Assembly (NCBI GenBank): GCA_020284085.1
Contig: JACEVL010000031.1
Location: 1 to 64,000, forward strand
Source of the DNA: Aporrectodea caliginosa
Taxonomy: Eukaryota; Annelida; Clitellata; Crassiclitellata; Lumbricidae
DNA: 64,000 nucleotides
Reading direction: 5' to 3'
Shown here: positions 1 through 10,720 of the stretch, piece after piece
Layout of the letters: each line of letters begins with the position of its first letter
Position numbering within the stretch: the first letter of the stretch is position 1
Made by a program: the position numbers and the translations under genes
Notes under the pieces: model-generated
Told to the model about the DNA's origin: nothing
Seen by the model: the letters and a program-made list of their open reading frames with translations, nothing else
Database searches by the model: none

Positions 1-606
1 TAAAAAAAACACGAGGCGGAGTGCAATTCGCCTCTGGATTCTGTTATGCTAGAGATTTCTTTAAAATTTAATGAAGTGAGCATGATATAAAAATATTTAA
101 GAAAATGCAATGGTGTAACTTTATTGAGTTCCGTAAAATCTTATCAGTAACAAAGGCATGGATAAGGATCACACTGGCGCTATGATAGCCTACAGGGAGC
201 GAGACAGAACCCGTAATTAGTGGAGCTGATAGTAACAAGTCATCTACGGGTAAGCTGATTTATGTGCTGAGAGAAGCCAAGTTCCTGGTTCAGAATAAGT
301 CCAGGTCCGGACCGCATCAAGTGATGTGAAGGAAAGGTTTTCGCCACCAGGCGCCGGTCAACGCTCGCCATTCGTCTTCTACCACACTACGAAATAAATT
401 GAGCCCTACAGCAGTGCTTCCCAAAGTGGTGGTCCGCGGCCCGGGTCATTGCCTTCTAGAGACTACCGGTCCGCGAGCCCTCAGTTGCCGGTCCGCAAAG
501 TTAGTCAAGAATCTGGTCAAATTGTCTCGCAATCAAGAAATGGCGATTATATTTTTAAAAGTCATAACAAGAACACCTATTAGACCAGCATTTAAAGGGC
601 AATAGA
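1..606. repeat. Dispersed repeat, copy A (5' end outside window)
   Basis: This stretch matches 49538-50200 almost base for base by eye, except for one block of roughly 55 bases (near 49607-49660) that is absent here. It contains a short run beginning CAGTGCTTCCCAAAG (near 412), which resembles ends of hAT-type elements. The 68-residue reading frame inside both copies has no recognisable domain. It is probably a mobile-element fragment or a piece of an older segmental duplication. Confidence 0.6.
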
Positions 607-922
607 ATAAGCCAGTTCAGTTTTAGCAATTCGCATGCGCAGCCCTTTCAGTTTTACTTCCGGGGTGAAGGTCACCGTTCACAAACAAACAGAATGCTAC
701 CGTCAGCGACGTTGTTATGATCTAGTTTATGATCTATAAATAATGTATACATAAATTTTCTATAAACTAGTAACGAATAATATCAAATATTTGCGTCAAA
801 ACTAGATCATAACAACGTCGCTAACGGCAGCAGTCTGTTTGTTTGTGAACGGTGACCTTCACCCCGGAAGTAAAACTGAAATGGCTGCGCATGCGCATTG
901 CTAATGCTTAACTGGCTTATTG
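607..922. mobile_element. Foldback (inverted-repeat) element
   Basis: Two arms of about 130 bases (roughly 607-737 and 789-922) are near-perfect reverse complements; both carry TTTTACTTCCGGGGTGAAGG or its complement and the GCATGCGCA motif. A loop of about 50 bases separates them. There is no coding capacity. The left arm and loop recur at 50195-50382, where the right arm is replaced by the gene 4 duplication. Confidence 0.7.
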
Positions 923-1979
923 GCCAAACATGCATCTTAGTCAATTTTAATACATTTTGAGGAATTTAGGTGATCGAAAGCGAAAGAGAGAAATAATTAT
1001 TAACTTTGGCACAGATCCTCCTACAGTGGGATAATTCCTGCCGGTCCGTGACGCTGAAAAGCTTGGGAAGCGCTGTCCTAGAGGACTTTAATAGCGGGCG
1101 ATTGGATGCTAACTATGCGGACAGAGTATCCAATGCTCTGCAAATCTGGAGCCGTATTCATGAAGATAGGAGTAAGCTACTCCGGGAGTAGCGCATACGC
1201 CGTGAATTCCCTGAATAAAATTTAGTCGTGGTCGTTATTCATAAACCAGGAGTAGACGGTGGATTAGTTACTCTGAGCGTAAACTACGCTGACGCTGGGT
1301 TTTCCCAATATTTGAGTGGTTATCGTTGATCGCGCATGCGCACATCTGCAATCGTTAGCGACGAAAAGTAAAGTAAGTATGCAAGTAAGTCTAGACTTTA
1401 TTATCCCACTATCAAACGCGCAGCATTTGCATAGAAATAGAATGTAAAATAAAACCGATGGAAAATAATGTATAGTAATAATTGTGAGGAGGTCGGAACA
1501 TCGAATTTCACGGTTGCGAGGATTTCACGGTTGCGAGGACAATGTAAACAAATAAAAATTGAAAGACGGCGGTGGAGTAAAACAAATCTTATTTAATATA
1601 AATTTAAAATTAAGAGGCATTTTTGTTACAGTAGGTCTAAATATGAGAGTGAACGTTAGCAGCAAAGGTACAGTAAGAAAATGACAAGGAAGAGTGAACA
1701 GATTTTGAAGTTTACGGTGAAGTTGGGACAGATCAAAGCCTAACGGATAGACGCGGCACTTCGAATGCAACATCGTAAGAAATCTCGTCAAATTCTAACA
1801 TTTTGTGACGGCGAAATGAAAGGCAATTTAATGTTCGCCGTTGGCGAACGAGACGAGTTAATTACAGATTCTCTCAAACACTTATTGATGTCTAAAACGT
1901 CGTCGAATGCAACGAATAACGACGGCCGCCATTTTGTTTATCGCCATTAAGCTGCGCATAGAGGACTTACTCCTGCCTC
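923..1979. other. Intergenic, no supported gene
   Basis: I see no gene here. The reading frames are short, lack ATG starts in some cases and match no domain I recognise. Near 1321-1345 is a GCATGCGCA motif like that in the foldback arms, so part of the stretch may be repeat-derived. Confidence 0.4.
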
Positions 1980-2264
1980 AGACTCTCTCTCTCTCTCTCT
2001 TCAACCGTCCTCGATACGAGGGTTGGTCGCATTGTAGACGATTCTTCTCCATCCTCTCCTGTCCTCGGTTTCTCGCAGCAACCTTTCCGTTGATAATTCC
2101 AACCATTCGCCCACATTGTCCATCCATCTCTTCCTTGGTTTCCCTCTTGCTCTTGCTCCCGGTACCGTTCCTTGCATAATTTCTTTCTCTAGACATTCAC
2201 CTTGTTTCCTCATTATATGCCCAAAGTAGGCATAAGACATCTTTCTTCTTTTGATTGATTCCAA
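1980..2264 (-). pseudogene. 3' end of a non-LTR retrotransposon (RT C-terminal tail)
   Basis: The minus frame encodes the conserved tail downstream of many LINE reverse transcriptases: a basic GKPRKRW box, then EDRRGWRRIVYNATNPR. The same tail occurs on the plus strand at 55637-55828. Only the last 90 or so codons remain, ending next to a (CT)n run at 1981-2000, so this is a 5'-truncated dead copy. The clade cannot be assigned from this piece. Confidence 0.75.
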
Positions 2265-2298
2265 TAAAAAGAAGAAAGATGTCTTACTTTGGGCATAG
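2217..2298. repeat. Imperfect hairpin at LINE fragment edge
   Basis: ATGCCCAAAGTAGGCATAAGACATCTTTCTTC is followed, after a loop of about 13 bases, by its near-complement, which has a short internal deletion. The right arm extends past the LINE homology, which suggests an inverted duplication of the LINE edge at insertion. Confidence 0.6.
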
Positions 2299-2559
2299 AG
2301 TTAGCTTCAGACTCAGAATAGCCTTATTCGCAGCGTAGAGCGTTGCACCTGTCTCATGAATACCGCCGTAGCCCACTACTCGCGCGTAGGCCAGATTTAA
2401 GCTGGGAATAAGAGTTAGTCATGTCCCATGAATAGGGCCTCTGTTGAACAGCAGCCACGGCAAAGTCAGGCCGACAGTGGGTGTAGGCCTCATTATAATC
2501 TGCGTGTAACTAGTTCAAGAGCCTCATGACGTCGATAAGGCCATGCGGTGATAAAACGC

Positions 2560-3335
2560 AGCGCTCGTGAATGAGCTGGTGCCCTAGCTTGGCTTTTGAG
2601 AGGCGCTTTAGAAGTTTGAAGATTACGATTACCACGGTTCGTGACCTCGGCGTCCAGCTGGACCAAGAGCTCACTTTTCCTCCACATCTTCATCGTCTTG
2701 CTCGGGACTGCTATTACCAGCTGCGCCAGCTTCGTACTGTTACCCGCTCGCTTACGTCTGCTGCCAAACTTACTCTAGTGCATTCCTTCATCACAGCTCG
2801 TCTTGACTATTGCTCATCGCTCTACTTTGGCCTCCCATCTAGCCGCATAGCATGCTTGGACCGAGTCTTGCGCTCTGCAGCGCGACTCATTGGGCAAATT
2901 CCAAAGTATGGACACGTCTCCAGCTACATGCTGGAGGTCCTCCACTGGCTCCCTGTCTGCCAGCGCATCGAGTACAGGGTAGCTGCCTTGGTTTTGCGCT
3001 GTCTCCAGGGCCTCGCCCCAACTTACCTCCGTGAGCTCTGCTGTTTGATATCGGTTGTCCCAGGGCGTCGCCTCCTACGCTCCGCAGAAAAAGGAGTTCT
3101 TATGGTTCCTTTTGCTCGTACTGTAACAATGCAGAACCGAGCTTTTTCTGTGGGAGGACCAATGATTTGAAATGGTCTTCCTCTAGAGCTGCGTCTACAC
3201 CCTGGGAGTCTGCCTGAAACTTTCCTTACTAAACTAAAACTGTTCTTTTTGGGCGCGTTGGAGTCGGGAGCGCCTCTGAGTAGTTTCCTTGAAGGGGCGC
3301 TATATAAATTCCCGAATGAATGAATGAATGAACGA
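2560..3335 (+). pseudogene. CR1/L2-like LINE, RT C-terminus and 3' end
   Basis: The plus frame from about 2571 reads as the thumb and C-terminal part of a CR1/L2-type reverse transcriptase: DLGVQLDQELTF, SFITARLDYCSSLYFGLP, VLRSAARLIGQIPKYGH and LHWLPVCQRIEYRVA are family signatures. A stop at 3168-3170 interrupts it, but homology continues downstream (LPLELR). It ends with GGGGCGCTATATAAATTC and (GAAT)n, the usual CR1-type short-repeat terminus. It is 5'-truncated and inactive. Confidence 0.85.
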
Positions 3336-4035
3336 TGATACACCAATGAGGACAGCAGTCTATTTATTTCATCGAATCGTCGTTCGTCACTTGCTCAATA
3401 GTTCTATGTCAGTGGAAGTACAGTATGTTATGTTATGTTATGTTAAGTAAACGAGTTAATCATTCGCAACATTTGTCATAGGCTCATAGCTACGTAAATT
3501 TACCAGTGAAATTTTCTAAGTTTGATTGGCGTGAAAGGCAACCAAATCAGAGTAGGCCTATATTCAACACATCCGCGGCAGCCAATCCATCGTTTGTTTT
3601 TCATAACCACTGTCATAGCTTACAGGTTATAGCAAGTAAGTAAGTATATTCTTTATTACGACTAGCTGCCTATACCGCACTTTGGTTTACATGACACTTA
3701 AACAAGGTGAAGCATTAGGTTGTCCGCCCTAGGGATAATTAGGTCGTCCCATATCTAGACAATAAAGCCAAGCTTATCTACCTGACCCAGCATGACTCTT
3801 TCAGCCTTAACACGTTTCACTGTAGCCAACAGTAACTATCGATGAATGAATTCTTGTAACTAGCTGCGTTATGACAGCTAGAGTAGATCAATAAACGAAA
3901 ATACAATAAGCTTGGCCTCATGGAGTAGGGCTGTGGCCTCAGCCAGACTTAATCTATACTTACAGATACGTAACAAGTGGCAATACAATGGTCCTGGCTC
4001 GAAATAGCTGACCGTTGACAAGTTTTACTCTGTTC
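3336..4035. other. Upstream region of gene 1
   Basis: No gene is visible. It holds a short (TATGT)n run at about 3424-3446 and a (AAGT)n stretch next to TATATTCTTTATTA near 3632-3660 that recurs near 62113 and looks like a SINE tail. The sequence TTCCCAG at about 4033-4039 may be a splice acceptor for a 5' UTR exon of gene 1; the exon itself was not identified. Confidence 0.35.
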
Positions 4036-4054
4036 CCAGGTTGTCACTGAATTA

Positions 4055-4886
4055 ATGAAAATGGCTACAGCCGGACAAAAACTTCATAATCTGACGGAAT
4101 GTTCCATTTGTTTCAACACATTTAATGATCCGAGATCATTACCATGCATTCACACTTTCTGTCTCGAATGTCTCGAAAACACACGGAGAGCAGGAAATAA
4201 GAAACCGGGAGAAAATATGCCATGTCCTCTGTGCAGGAAAACGTTTGCCATTCCAGCAAATGGCTTGAGCAGTTTACCTAAGAATTTCATCGTGGAATGT
4301 CTTAAGGATGTGACATCCATGCTGGAATCGAGTAAAATAACAAAGGAAGTTTCACTACAAAGCAAAAATTTGAGTACAGTCGAGAAAGAAATTTGTCAAA
4401 CAATTCAGACGAATGCTTTAAAAATTTCGAACTACGCGGAGCAGATGTTATCAAAGGGAAGGATTCTGGAACTGAAAGAGAAAGACATCCTCTCAAAAAC
4501 AGTGGAAATAGAACGTGAAATTCGACAAAGAAATGAGGAACTGATGAAAATGATAGAAAGACACACCGAATCACTCCTGCAGAAATTGAATCAGATAAAA
4601 CAGAAGCAAATCGCTGAATATTATAGCGAGCAGTCAGAACTTCTATGCACCTATACCATTTTAAAAAGTTTCGAGTCTTATTGCAATGAGATGTTCACGT
4701 CCAAAGGATCTGCTAGCGACATCTTTAGCTCTGCAAGCGAATTGATTGCGAGAGCGGCTGAACTGGAGAACGACACTGAGGCACTTATTGGTCGTCCAAG
4801 TCAATCGACCGAAATTTTCTTTCAGGCTTCAGATTTAGGAGTTCTTCTAAACTCTTTAAGCGGCAATATTGTGGGACAGATTCATG
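4055..4886 (+). CDS. TRIM-Kelch gene 1, exon 1: RING and coiled coil, no B-boxes
   Basis: First coding exon of a RING E3-ligase-like protein. A C3HC4 RING covers roughly residues 14-60 (CSIC, CIHTFC, CPLC). It is followed almost at once by a charged coiled-coil segment and a conserved tail (GSASDIFSS, EALIGRPSQS). Both B-boxes present in the other family members, about 100 residues, are missing, with the frame kept, so this looks like a tolerated deletion and not a pseudogene break. ATG codons at 4055 and 4061 are both possible; 4061 (MATAGQK) aligns better with gene 2 (MAEAGEK). The donor is ATG|GTAAG after 4886; one base is left over and joins AA of the Kelch exon at 8251, keeping the frame. 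The joined protein is 584 residues from 4055. Transcripts have not been seen, so the link to 8251 is inferred from phase, spacing and parallel genes. Confidence 0.8.
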
Positions 4887-5308
4887 GTAAGATTCCTTCT
4901 CTTTCACCTCTAATATTCTGCTAGAAATTGGTTTGTTTGGGCTGTATGCCTTAACGTTCATTGCGAGTTCTTTCTTGGTTCAAAGCCAATATTTACCTCT
5001 AATGTGTGAATTCAGGGGCGTCCATCCCCCTTAAGCCTATGAAGCATTCCCCTCGTGTCATCAGATTGCCCCCCCCCCCCGACGACCGCCCCAGACGAAT
5101 AGTCGACTGTCGACACAAGAGAACATCTTGATTATCCAATTTTAAAACACAATTTTACTGTTAGATTCTTTAAGTTTTAGTTAACTAATCAGGAAACATC
5201 ATGCAATATAAAACATGAAGGCTCGTACACAGAAGAGTCATACCGCCAGAGCGCCAGACAGTACAAACATAAGTACTAAAATTACAATACCCCGCGGTAG
5301 GTGCTTCT
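4887..5308. other. Gene 1 intron, 5' part
   Basis: Starts with the donor GTAAG. No gene, RNA or clear repeat is visible apart from a C-rich run near 5070-5082. Confidence 0.35.
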
Positions 5309-6182
5309 TCAGAGCAGCAGAGTGCGTAGCCAAGCAATCGACAATTTCTTCCAGACTTGTATACCAGACATCAAACTTCGAGACCGAGACCGAGACAGTG
5401 GGGTCATTAAAAAACCTATCTCGAGAAGTCTCGAGACCGAGACAGTGTCTCGAGACAATCCAAGTCTGATATCTTCCAGGTTTAGTGATAGGATAGCGTC
5501 TCGTTCACAGGCTAATACTGTCAAAGGTGCAAACCAGTCATCAACCATGGTTGATTTCAGTCGATTTTTCACAATGCTTATCCGACTCATTACTCGCTCA
5601 GCTGAGCAGGTGGTCATTGTAAAGGAGACCAGGATTTTATACAAGCTGGTGAGCGTGGGATAGCCTGAAAGTTGCCATATCACACGTAATGGCTTAACAT
5701 AACTACTCTCAATCCACTGTCCTGTCGACACATGTGTCTTTTACTCGTCATCGTCGTCGCTGCTTGTGCCTGCATCATCTAGGTGAATCAGTTTCAGTTT
5801 CAACCGTCTGGAATCAAGTCATTAAGAGGCACGATGTTTTGTATGGCGCGATATGCGTGTCGAAATTCCTGGAGCTCGGTTCGCACTACCTGTGGGTCTA
5901 GGTAGTAAAAGTTACACAGGTTAGCTATACTGTCTATCGATACCTGGGTACGTTATCCTCTGTTATCAACTTCCTTGGCGTGAAATGGTCCATTTCTTCA
6001 GAATAGTCATAGCTGTCTTCATGGAAACGGTCCTGTATTTGACAAGCAACCGTATCCATGCAATGTTGTATATTAAACATCAATATGATAGTGGTCCACA
6101 CGTGCTACTGAGCACCACATTTACTGTTCTTTTCTCAGTTTTCTCGACATGTTGCCTGGATGGTCGTCGTCTTGCTCGATGA
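5309..6182 (-). pseudogene. hAT transposase relic
   Basis: The minus strand encodes the C-terminal dimerisation region of hAT transposases: YPTLTSLYKILVSFTMTTCSAERV followed by SRISIVKNRLKSTM, with the SAER core and the KNRLRSTM-type helix. Farther upstream on the same strand, in another frame, are the pieces DTVACQIQDRF and MDHFTPRKL from the catalytic half, so the copy is frameshifted. It lies antisense inside the gene 1 intron. The N-terminal zinc finger and the terminal repeats were not found. A (GAGACC)n-like stretch at 5385-5460 borders it. It could be the relic of an autonomous source for the hAT-type elements in this window, but no terminus ties them together. Confidence 0.75.
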
Positions 6183-6326
6183 ACCGGAAAGTTCGCATCA
6201 TCGTGGGCTGTTGCAAATCGTTGTGCTTCTGTAACTAGAGAAAGCTATGAATGTTCGTCTTCTCTTATCAGTTCAGTTTCTGACTGCAATGACTATAATC
6301 ATAGCTGAGTCGCATTGAATCAAAAG

Positions 6327-6650
6327 GGTCAAGGACATTTCCCCCTCCTCCGGACATTTCCCCCCGGAATTTCTCCCCGAAGTTGGACTGATGAAAATAA
6401 TTCTTTACTTTAATAGAAAGTAAAAATTCATACACTATCTCGTTGGATTGATGAAAGACATTCGCTTCCTTAAATAGAAATTGGATTTACGAACAAAATT
6501 CTTTGCTTAAATAGAAGTTGGATTGATAAAAGAAGGTCTTTGCTTCAACAGAAGTTGGATTAATTACAGTTATCATGGACAATGGCAGCGTTACCTACTT
6601 ACTGTTGGGGGATGTCCGGTGGGAAATGTTGGGGGGGGTGTCCAGATACC
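6327..6650. mobile_element. MITE with internal minisatellite
   Basis: C-rich sequence at about 6329-6390 (GGACATTTCCCCC, twice) is complemented by G-rich sequence at about 6600-6650 (GGGGGATGTCC, GGGGGGGTGTCC), giving terminal inverted repeats. Between them are about five degenerate copies of a 45-base unit with the core GAAGTTGGATTGATGAAA and TTCTTTGCTTAAATAG. No coding capacity; target duplication not resolved. Confidence 0.55.
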
Positions 6651-7136
6651 AAATCAAAAGCATCTATTAATTTCTGAGATGGAAAGAACTGATGAGACGT
6701 TTAATGTATTACAAATTTTCATCCACCCTGAAAAGGCTATGAAGATTTCTGCTTCATTCCCCTCCATAGGATGGACGCCCCTGTGTGAACTTATAGGAAC
6801 TCTATTAAACAAATACTTTCGAATGGGTAAGGCAGGGCCGTATTTACTGTGGTGGAGGGCACTGGAGGCCCCATTGCACCGCTGTGGTGGAGGCCCCTTA
6901 ACACGACGCAGGCAAGTTTTCCGATATACATGACTGTACCACAAGGTTTCGTCTTATACGCAGCATATTAAGGCATGTTGCCATTGGCTGCAAGAAAACG
7001 GGCGCGCTGCGCGATTGGTTGACTTAAAATAAGGCGGGCTATGACGTAAAATTAACGCGGGCTATAAATGGGTAGAGGTAACTGTTTCATAAGACGCATT
7101 ATGTCGTAGCGTTTATCTGTCTTCTAATGACGACAC

Positions 7137-7163
7137 TAACCCTAACCCTAACCCTGACCCTAA
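7137..7163 (-). repeat. Interstitial telomere-like repeat (CCCTAA)n
   Basis: Three CCCTAA units and a variant CCCTGA unit in a row. A second short block in the opposite sense (TTAGGGTCAGGGTTAGGG) lies at 7262-7281. Both are inside the inverted-repeat element, so they are likely part of that element and not a chromosome end. Confidence 0.8.
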
Positions 7164-7317
7164 TCGATCTTAACGACGTAAAGTTTTATTTACCTAAAGT
7201 TTTAGAATCCATGTCGGTTAGGTTATGCTTGTGTTTCGCTGTTACGCGTCGTGAGGGTCGTTTAGGGTCAGGGTTAGGGTCATGTCAGCCATGTTTTGAA
7301 TGAAACTCAGTAAATGG

Positions 7318-7604
7318 CGTAATAATAATAATAATAATAATAATAATATTTTTTATTGAAACAATCCGGTTGACAAACCGCAACCGGTTACAGTGTACTG
7401 TGTACAATGTACAGTGATGCAATTGAAACAATTCACAAGAACACAAATGACAGAAGACATAAATCTTAACTACTAACAGAACAGACAGCCTGCAATACAC
7501 GGCGCAAATAGCAGCTTAAAAAGCATGTCCGCCTACGGTACTCGATCTCGGTACCTCTCGCTCTCTATGCCAGTGTGTTATCCAATGCGCTATCGGGGCC
7601 TCCC
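7318..7604 (-). mobile_element. tRNA-derived SINE (copy 1)
   Basis: Read on the minus strand it begins GGGAGGCCCCGATAGCGCATTGGATAAC, a tRNA-like head with A-box (AGCGCATTGGATAA) and B-box (GGTACCGAGATCGAGT). Then comes a body shared with the copy at 34985-35213 (GTTAGTAGTTAAGAT, ACAGACAGCC-type block) and a terminal (ATT)n run. The tRNA part is diverged and not a functional tRNA. Confidence 0.75.
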
Positions 7605-8250
7605 GTAATGGAACAGTCTCCCAGCTACAATCCGTCAATGTCCATCTGCTACCCAACTTAAATCAAAATTAAAACTCATCTATTGTCATTGCACTATGGC
7701 TAAGAACACAGCGCAAACGCGACGTATTTCGTCGTATCCCTTCGTATGCTTTTGATAGCCCTGAAAAGGGCCGTTTGGGTGGTCGCGGTAATGTATACTC
7801 CATGTTCCATTTAAATCGGCCAATCAGAGCTCAGCGCGCCCGTTTTCTTGCGTCCAATGGCAACATGCCTAAATATGTCGTGTATAAGACGAATCGTTAG
7901 CGTAAAGTTCCGTAAACATACGCACTATATTTTTGGGTCATCGAATCTATAAGCTTGCCAAACTGCTACTTTTATGAGAACTCATCTGACATTAATTTTG
8001 TGAAACGTCGTCTATGAGTAGAATATACTTCGATTTTAAAGAAAACAAAATAAATTTTACGTCACCTTTTATCATCTTGATTATTTTGCATCCTGATCAA
8101 GTTAAAATACGCAAACTTGGTCAGAGTTTACGCAATAGAGTCCAAATTCTCGCGTTAGAAACCTTTCAGATTGAAATGCCTAGACTAGTTTCTTCGTGGA
8201 TGCGTTTCGTGTGCTTCTTTTAACAAAAGTTTTTGGTTTTGACTTAACAG

Positions 8251-9173
8251 AAGAAACTTCATATTTCGAGAGTAGTGTGATAATCGCTGGTTTGAGCGAT
8301 GGCTGGAGCGCTGCAAACGAAGTGATCAAACTTAATCTACATCGATCAAATGAAATCTCAACTCAACAACAGATACCAACTACAATGCGGCATTCATCAG
8401 CCGCAGCCATTTTCTTTAACACTTTGTACGTTATAGGAATTGGAAACAACTATGACGAAATCTGGAACTACAAAGACGCATCTGTTTGGGTGAAATGCGC
8501 TTCTTTAGTTCAAGGCCGAAGCAGACATTGTGCAGAGTTCATAGACAACATATTATACATATGCGGAGGATATGATAATTCAGATGGAAACGTTCTAGAC
8601 AGCGTCGAAGCCTATAACGCTGTCGCCGACAGATGCGCAACCGTTGGAAGGCTGGTTCAGTGTATCCAATGCTCAGGCAACTGTGTTCCGTTCAAGAGTT
8701 CACTCTACATCTTCGGTGGAGCAGACGCATACAACATTGCACTGAATTGTGTTCAAGTGTACGATACCAAGCAGAACGTATGCACTCTCCTTTCGAATCC
8801 ATTGCCATGTTCTCAAAGTTTGATGCGAGCTGTACATCTAACTTGGCAGACTTCTGTCATTTTACTTGGATGCTGTACTTGTTATTTATTTAGCTTTGAG
8901 ACAGAAACTTGGCAAGAAAGAAAACAGTTCAAGACTGACGTTGTTCACTTTGGTCTGGCTCTTGAGAATGAACGTCTCTTTGTCATTGGAGGAGGAATGA
9001 GCGCAACAGATCAAGCTGGTAACACATCATGTAAATGCAGAGACGACGTAAGGTACGTTCCACTTCAGAATGTCATCGACGACAAACCGGTTGAATGGAA
9101 ATATTATGCAAAGCTGGAAAAACAAGCCATGATAGAAGCCTATGGAAAAATCATGTTTTCCTGCCTTGGGTGA
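8251..9173 (+). CDS. TRIM-Kelch gene 1, exon 2: Kelch-type propeller
   Basis: Second coding exon, starting after the acceptor TTGACTTAACAG at 8239-8250 and ending at TGA 9171-9173. Six hydrophobic strands spaced about 45-55 residues apart (VIIAGL, LYVIGIG, LYICGGY, LYIFGGA, VILLGC, LFVIGGG) mark the blades of a Kelch beta-propeller. SLVQGRSRHCAEF and VEAYNAVADRC are the usual Kelch elements between strands. The likely role, by analogy with BTB-Kelch adaptors, is substrate binding for the RING in exon 1. The open frame extends upstream to 8196 only because the intron end happens to be open. The protein ends shortly after the sixth blade without the acidic tail of gene 4. Confidence 0.85.
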
Positions 9174-9319
9174 TAGCTATATGGTGTGAGTTAATAATCG
9201 GGATGAAGAAATTATTTCATTTGCGTCGCTGCATGTAGAAATTAAGAAAGCGTGATTGTAACTTTTTGAATACGTAATTAATCTGATCACGTGTTTTCGC
9301 TGAGAATTAAGGTGAATGA
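9174..9319. other. 3' flank of gene 1
   Basis: Likely 3' UTR and flank. No clear polyadenylation signal was identified by eye. Confidence 0.3.
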
Positions 9320-9690
9320 GATCGTCGGTTGGCATTTCGAGAACTCAGGTTCACGACAGAGGGACGGTTAAGGTTGGCAACTTGGTGATTAGACAAGTTA
9401 CCAGTAGGGTGGAGGTGTGGATCTCTTGCACCACATAATTAGGCTGTCGCCAGAGCGGTTTATTGGAGCTTCCAAGGGCGCTGGGTGTTTGGGTTTGTCC
9501 GCGGTTGCAGCGTCGTTGCTCGCACCGTAGGTTTCTTCCCCAGTTGCGGAGGCGGTTGCATGGCGTACGTGCGTGGTCGCAGAGGTCGTTGGGTCTGGAC
9601 TGAGTAAGTCGTCCAGATGACCGGTATTCCGCCCTATAACCAACAGGCTACAGGTACATTGGTTCCTTGCCCTCTAAGTGATCTGAGTTG
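9320..9690 (+). repeat. Repeat block R1, copy 1 (retroelement-like)
   Basis: Shares long stretches with 11222-11480: GTTAAGGTTGGCRACTTGG, AGTAGGGTGGAGGT, TCTCTTGCACC, and a run from GTCCAGATGACCGGTATT to ACATTGGTTCCTTGC. In one frame it starts VKVGNLV, like the end of a retroelement integrase, but the frame is soon lost. Probably the degraded 3' end of an LTR-retroelement coding region. Confidence 0.5.
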
Positions 9691-10155
9691 GAGATGTGTG
9701 GTCGAAGTGAAGATCTTGAAGAAGGAGATTGGACGATGGGTATCAAGGCAGGATATACGTCTTAATGGAAGTTCGCTGAAGAGTTCACCAGGTTTTGAGG
9801 CAGTGGTAGTAGGGGAACTGGACCCCTGGAAGTGCAGAGGAACCGTATGAGCCCGGGAATTGGAGAACACTTGACGACGTCGTTGTCGTCAGTGTTTAAA
9901 AAATGGGCTAATAAGACGGTGGTGTGCACGGAGAACTGCCGGAGGAGGTGAAGAAGCGGATCTTAGGCAGGACGCTGGATTAGTTGAAGCAAGAGTTGCC
10001 CAGGATAACATCGGCTGCTAGTGTTACCGATAATGAAATTATAATGCAGTAAAGTCGCTATGAGAATATTCAGATCGGTGACGGAGCGTATCCGCTACCG
10101 ATCATAGTTACAAGTGAAGTTCCTGAAGTAATTTGGGACTTTAGGTACAGCGCAA

Positions 10156-10410
10156 ATGGACTTTGTAAATCGACTGCACTGTCCGCTTAACCAAGTTGAT
10201 ATAAAAGAGAATACGGAAACAGAAGCCTTGGAAGAAGACGCCTTGAAACTCCAGGGAACTGCAGAAGATGAATCTGAAACTCCAAGTACAATAAAGAGGA
10301 ATCAGCCAAAGGAGAAGGCTGTCCGATGGAAGAAAACGTGCACTTGGAAAAGAGACTTGAAAAGAAAAGAGAAGCACAGACTTCATCACAAGGACGAAGT
10401 TGCCGCTTAA
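10156..10410 (+). CDS. Hypothetical 84-residue charged protein, doubtful
   Basis: An ATG-started frame with a very charged product: acidic middle (TEALEEDALKLQGTAEDE) and strongly basic C-terminal third (KKTCTWKRDLKRKEKHRLHHK). No domain is recognised. It sits between the two retroelement-like repeat blocks and ends just where the 120-base tandem repeat begins, so it may be the tail of a retroelement gene and not a cellular gene. Confidence 0.25.
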   Translation: MDFVNRLHCPLNQVDIKENTETEALEEDALKLQGTAEDESETPSTIKRNQPKEKAVRWKKTCTWKRDLKRKEKHRLHHKDEVAA

Positions 10411-10720
10411 TTGCGGTGGTTTTTCAGACTATTGTCAAGAACAATTTTTGAGTTCTCTTTATGATGAAACGTTTTAGTTTCATGGACACTAGTGCTGAAT
10501 GTTAACAGAGCGGTACTAGTTGCCGCTTAATTGCGGTGGTTTTCAGACTGTCATTGAAGAACAATTTTTAAGTTACTTTTTGATGAAACTTTTAGTTTAT
10601 TTGTGTTTTATAGGCTGAATATTCGATAAGTAGCGGTACTAGTTACCGCTTAATTGCGGTGGTTTGTTAGAAACTGTTCAATTTCGATGTTGCTTTTGAT
10701 GAACACTTTTAGTTTGATAT
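10399..10720. repeat. Tandem repeat, about 120-bp unit, three copies
   Basis: The motif GCCGCTTAATTGCGGTGGTTT recurs at about 10402, 10521 and (as ACCGCTT) 10644. Each copy is followed by a similar AAGAACAATTTTT and TGATGAAAC..TTTAGTTT block. Each motif can itself form a small stem (CCGC..GCGG). Confidence 0.8.

Larger units (their letters stand above)
6946..7905. mobile_element. Long inverted-repeat element in gene 1 intron
   Basis: Arms of about 75-80 bases, near 6946-7020 and 7815-7898, are near-perfect reverse complements; both include GCATGTTGCCATTGG and AAGAAAACGGGCGCGC. The element spans about 960 bases and encloses two blocks of telomere-like hexamers in opposite orientation and a tRNA-derived SINE. 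It is non-coding and probably a non-autonomous DNA transposon. Confidence 0.65.

Noticed and set aside
1006..1191. 61-residue plus frame
   Set aside because: It starts at TTG, has no recognisable domain and no splice context.
7137..7163. A chromosome end
   Set aside because: Only about four hexamers, inside an inverted-repeat element with unique sequence on both sides.
10156..10410. A confident cellular gene for the 84-residue charged frame
   Set aside because: Kept only as a doubtful feature; its position between retroelement blocks and its lack of homology argue against it.
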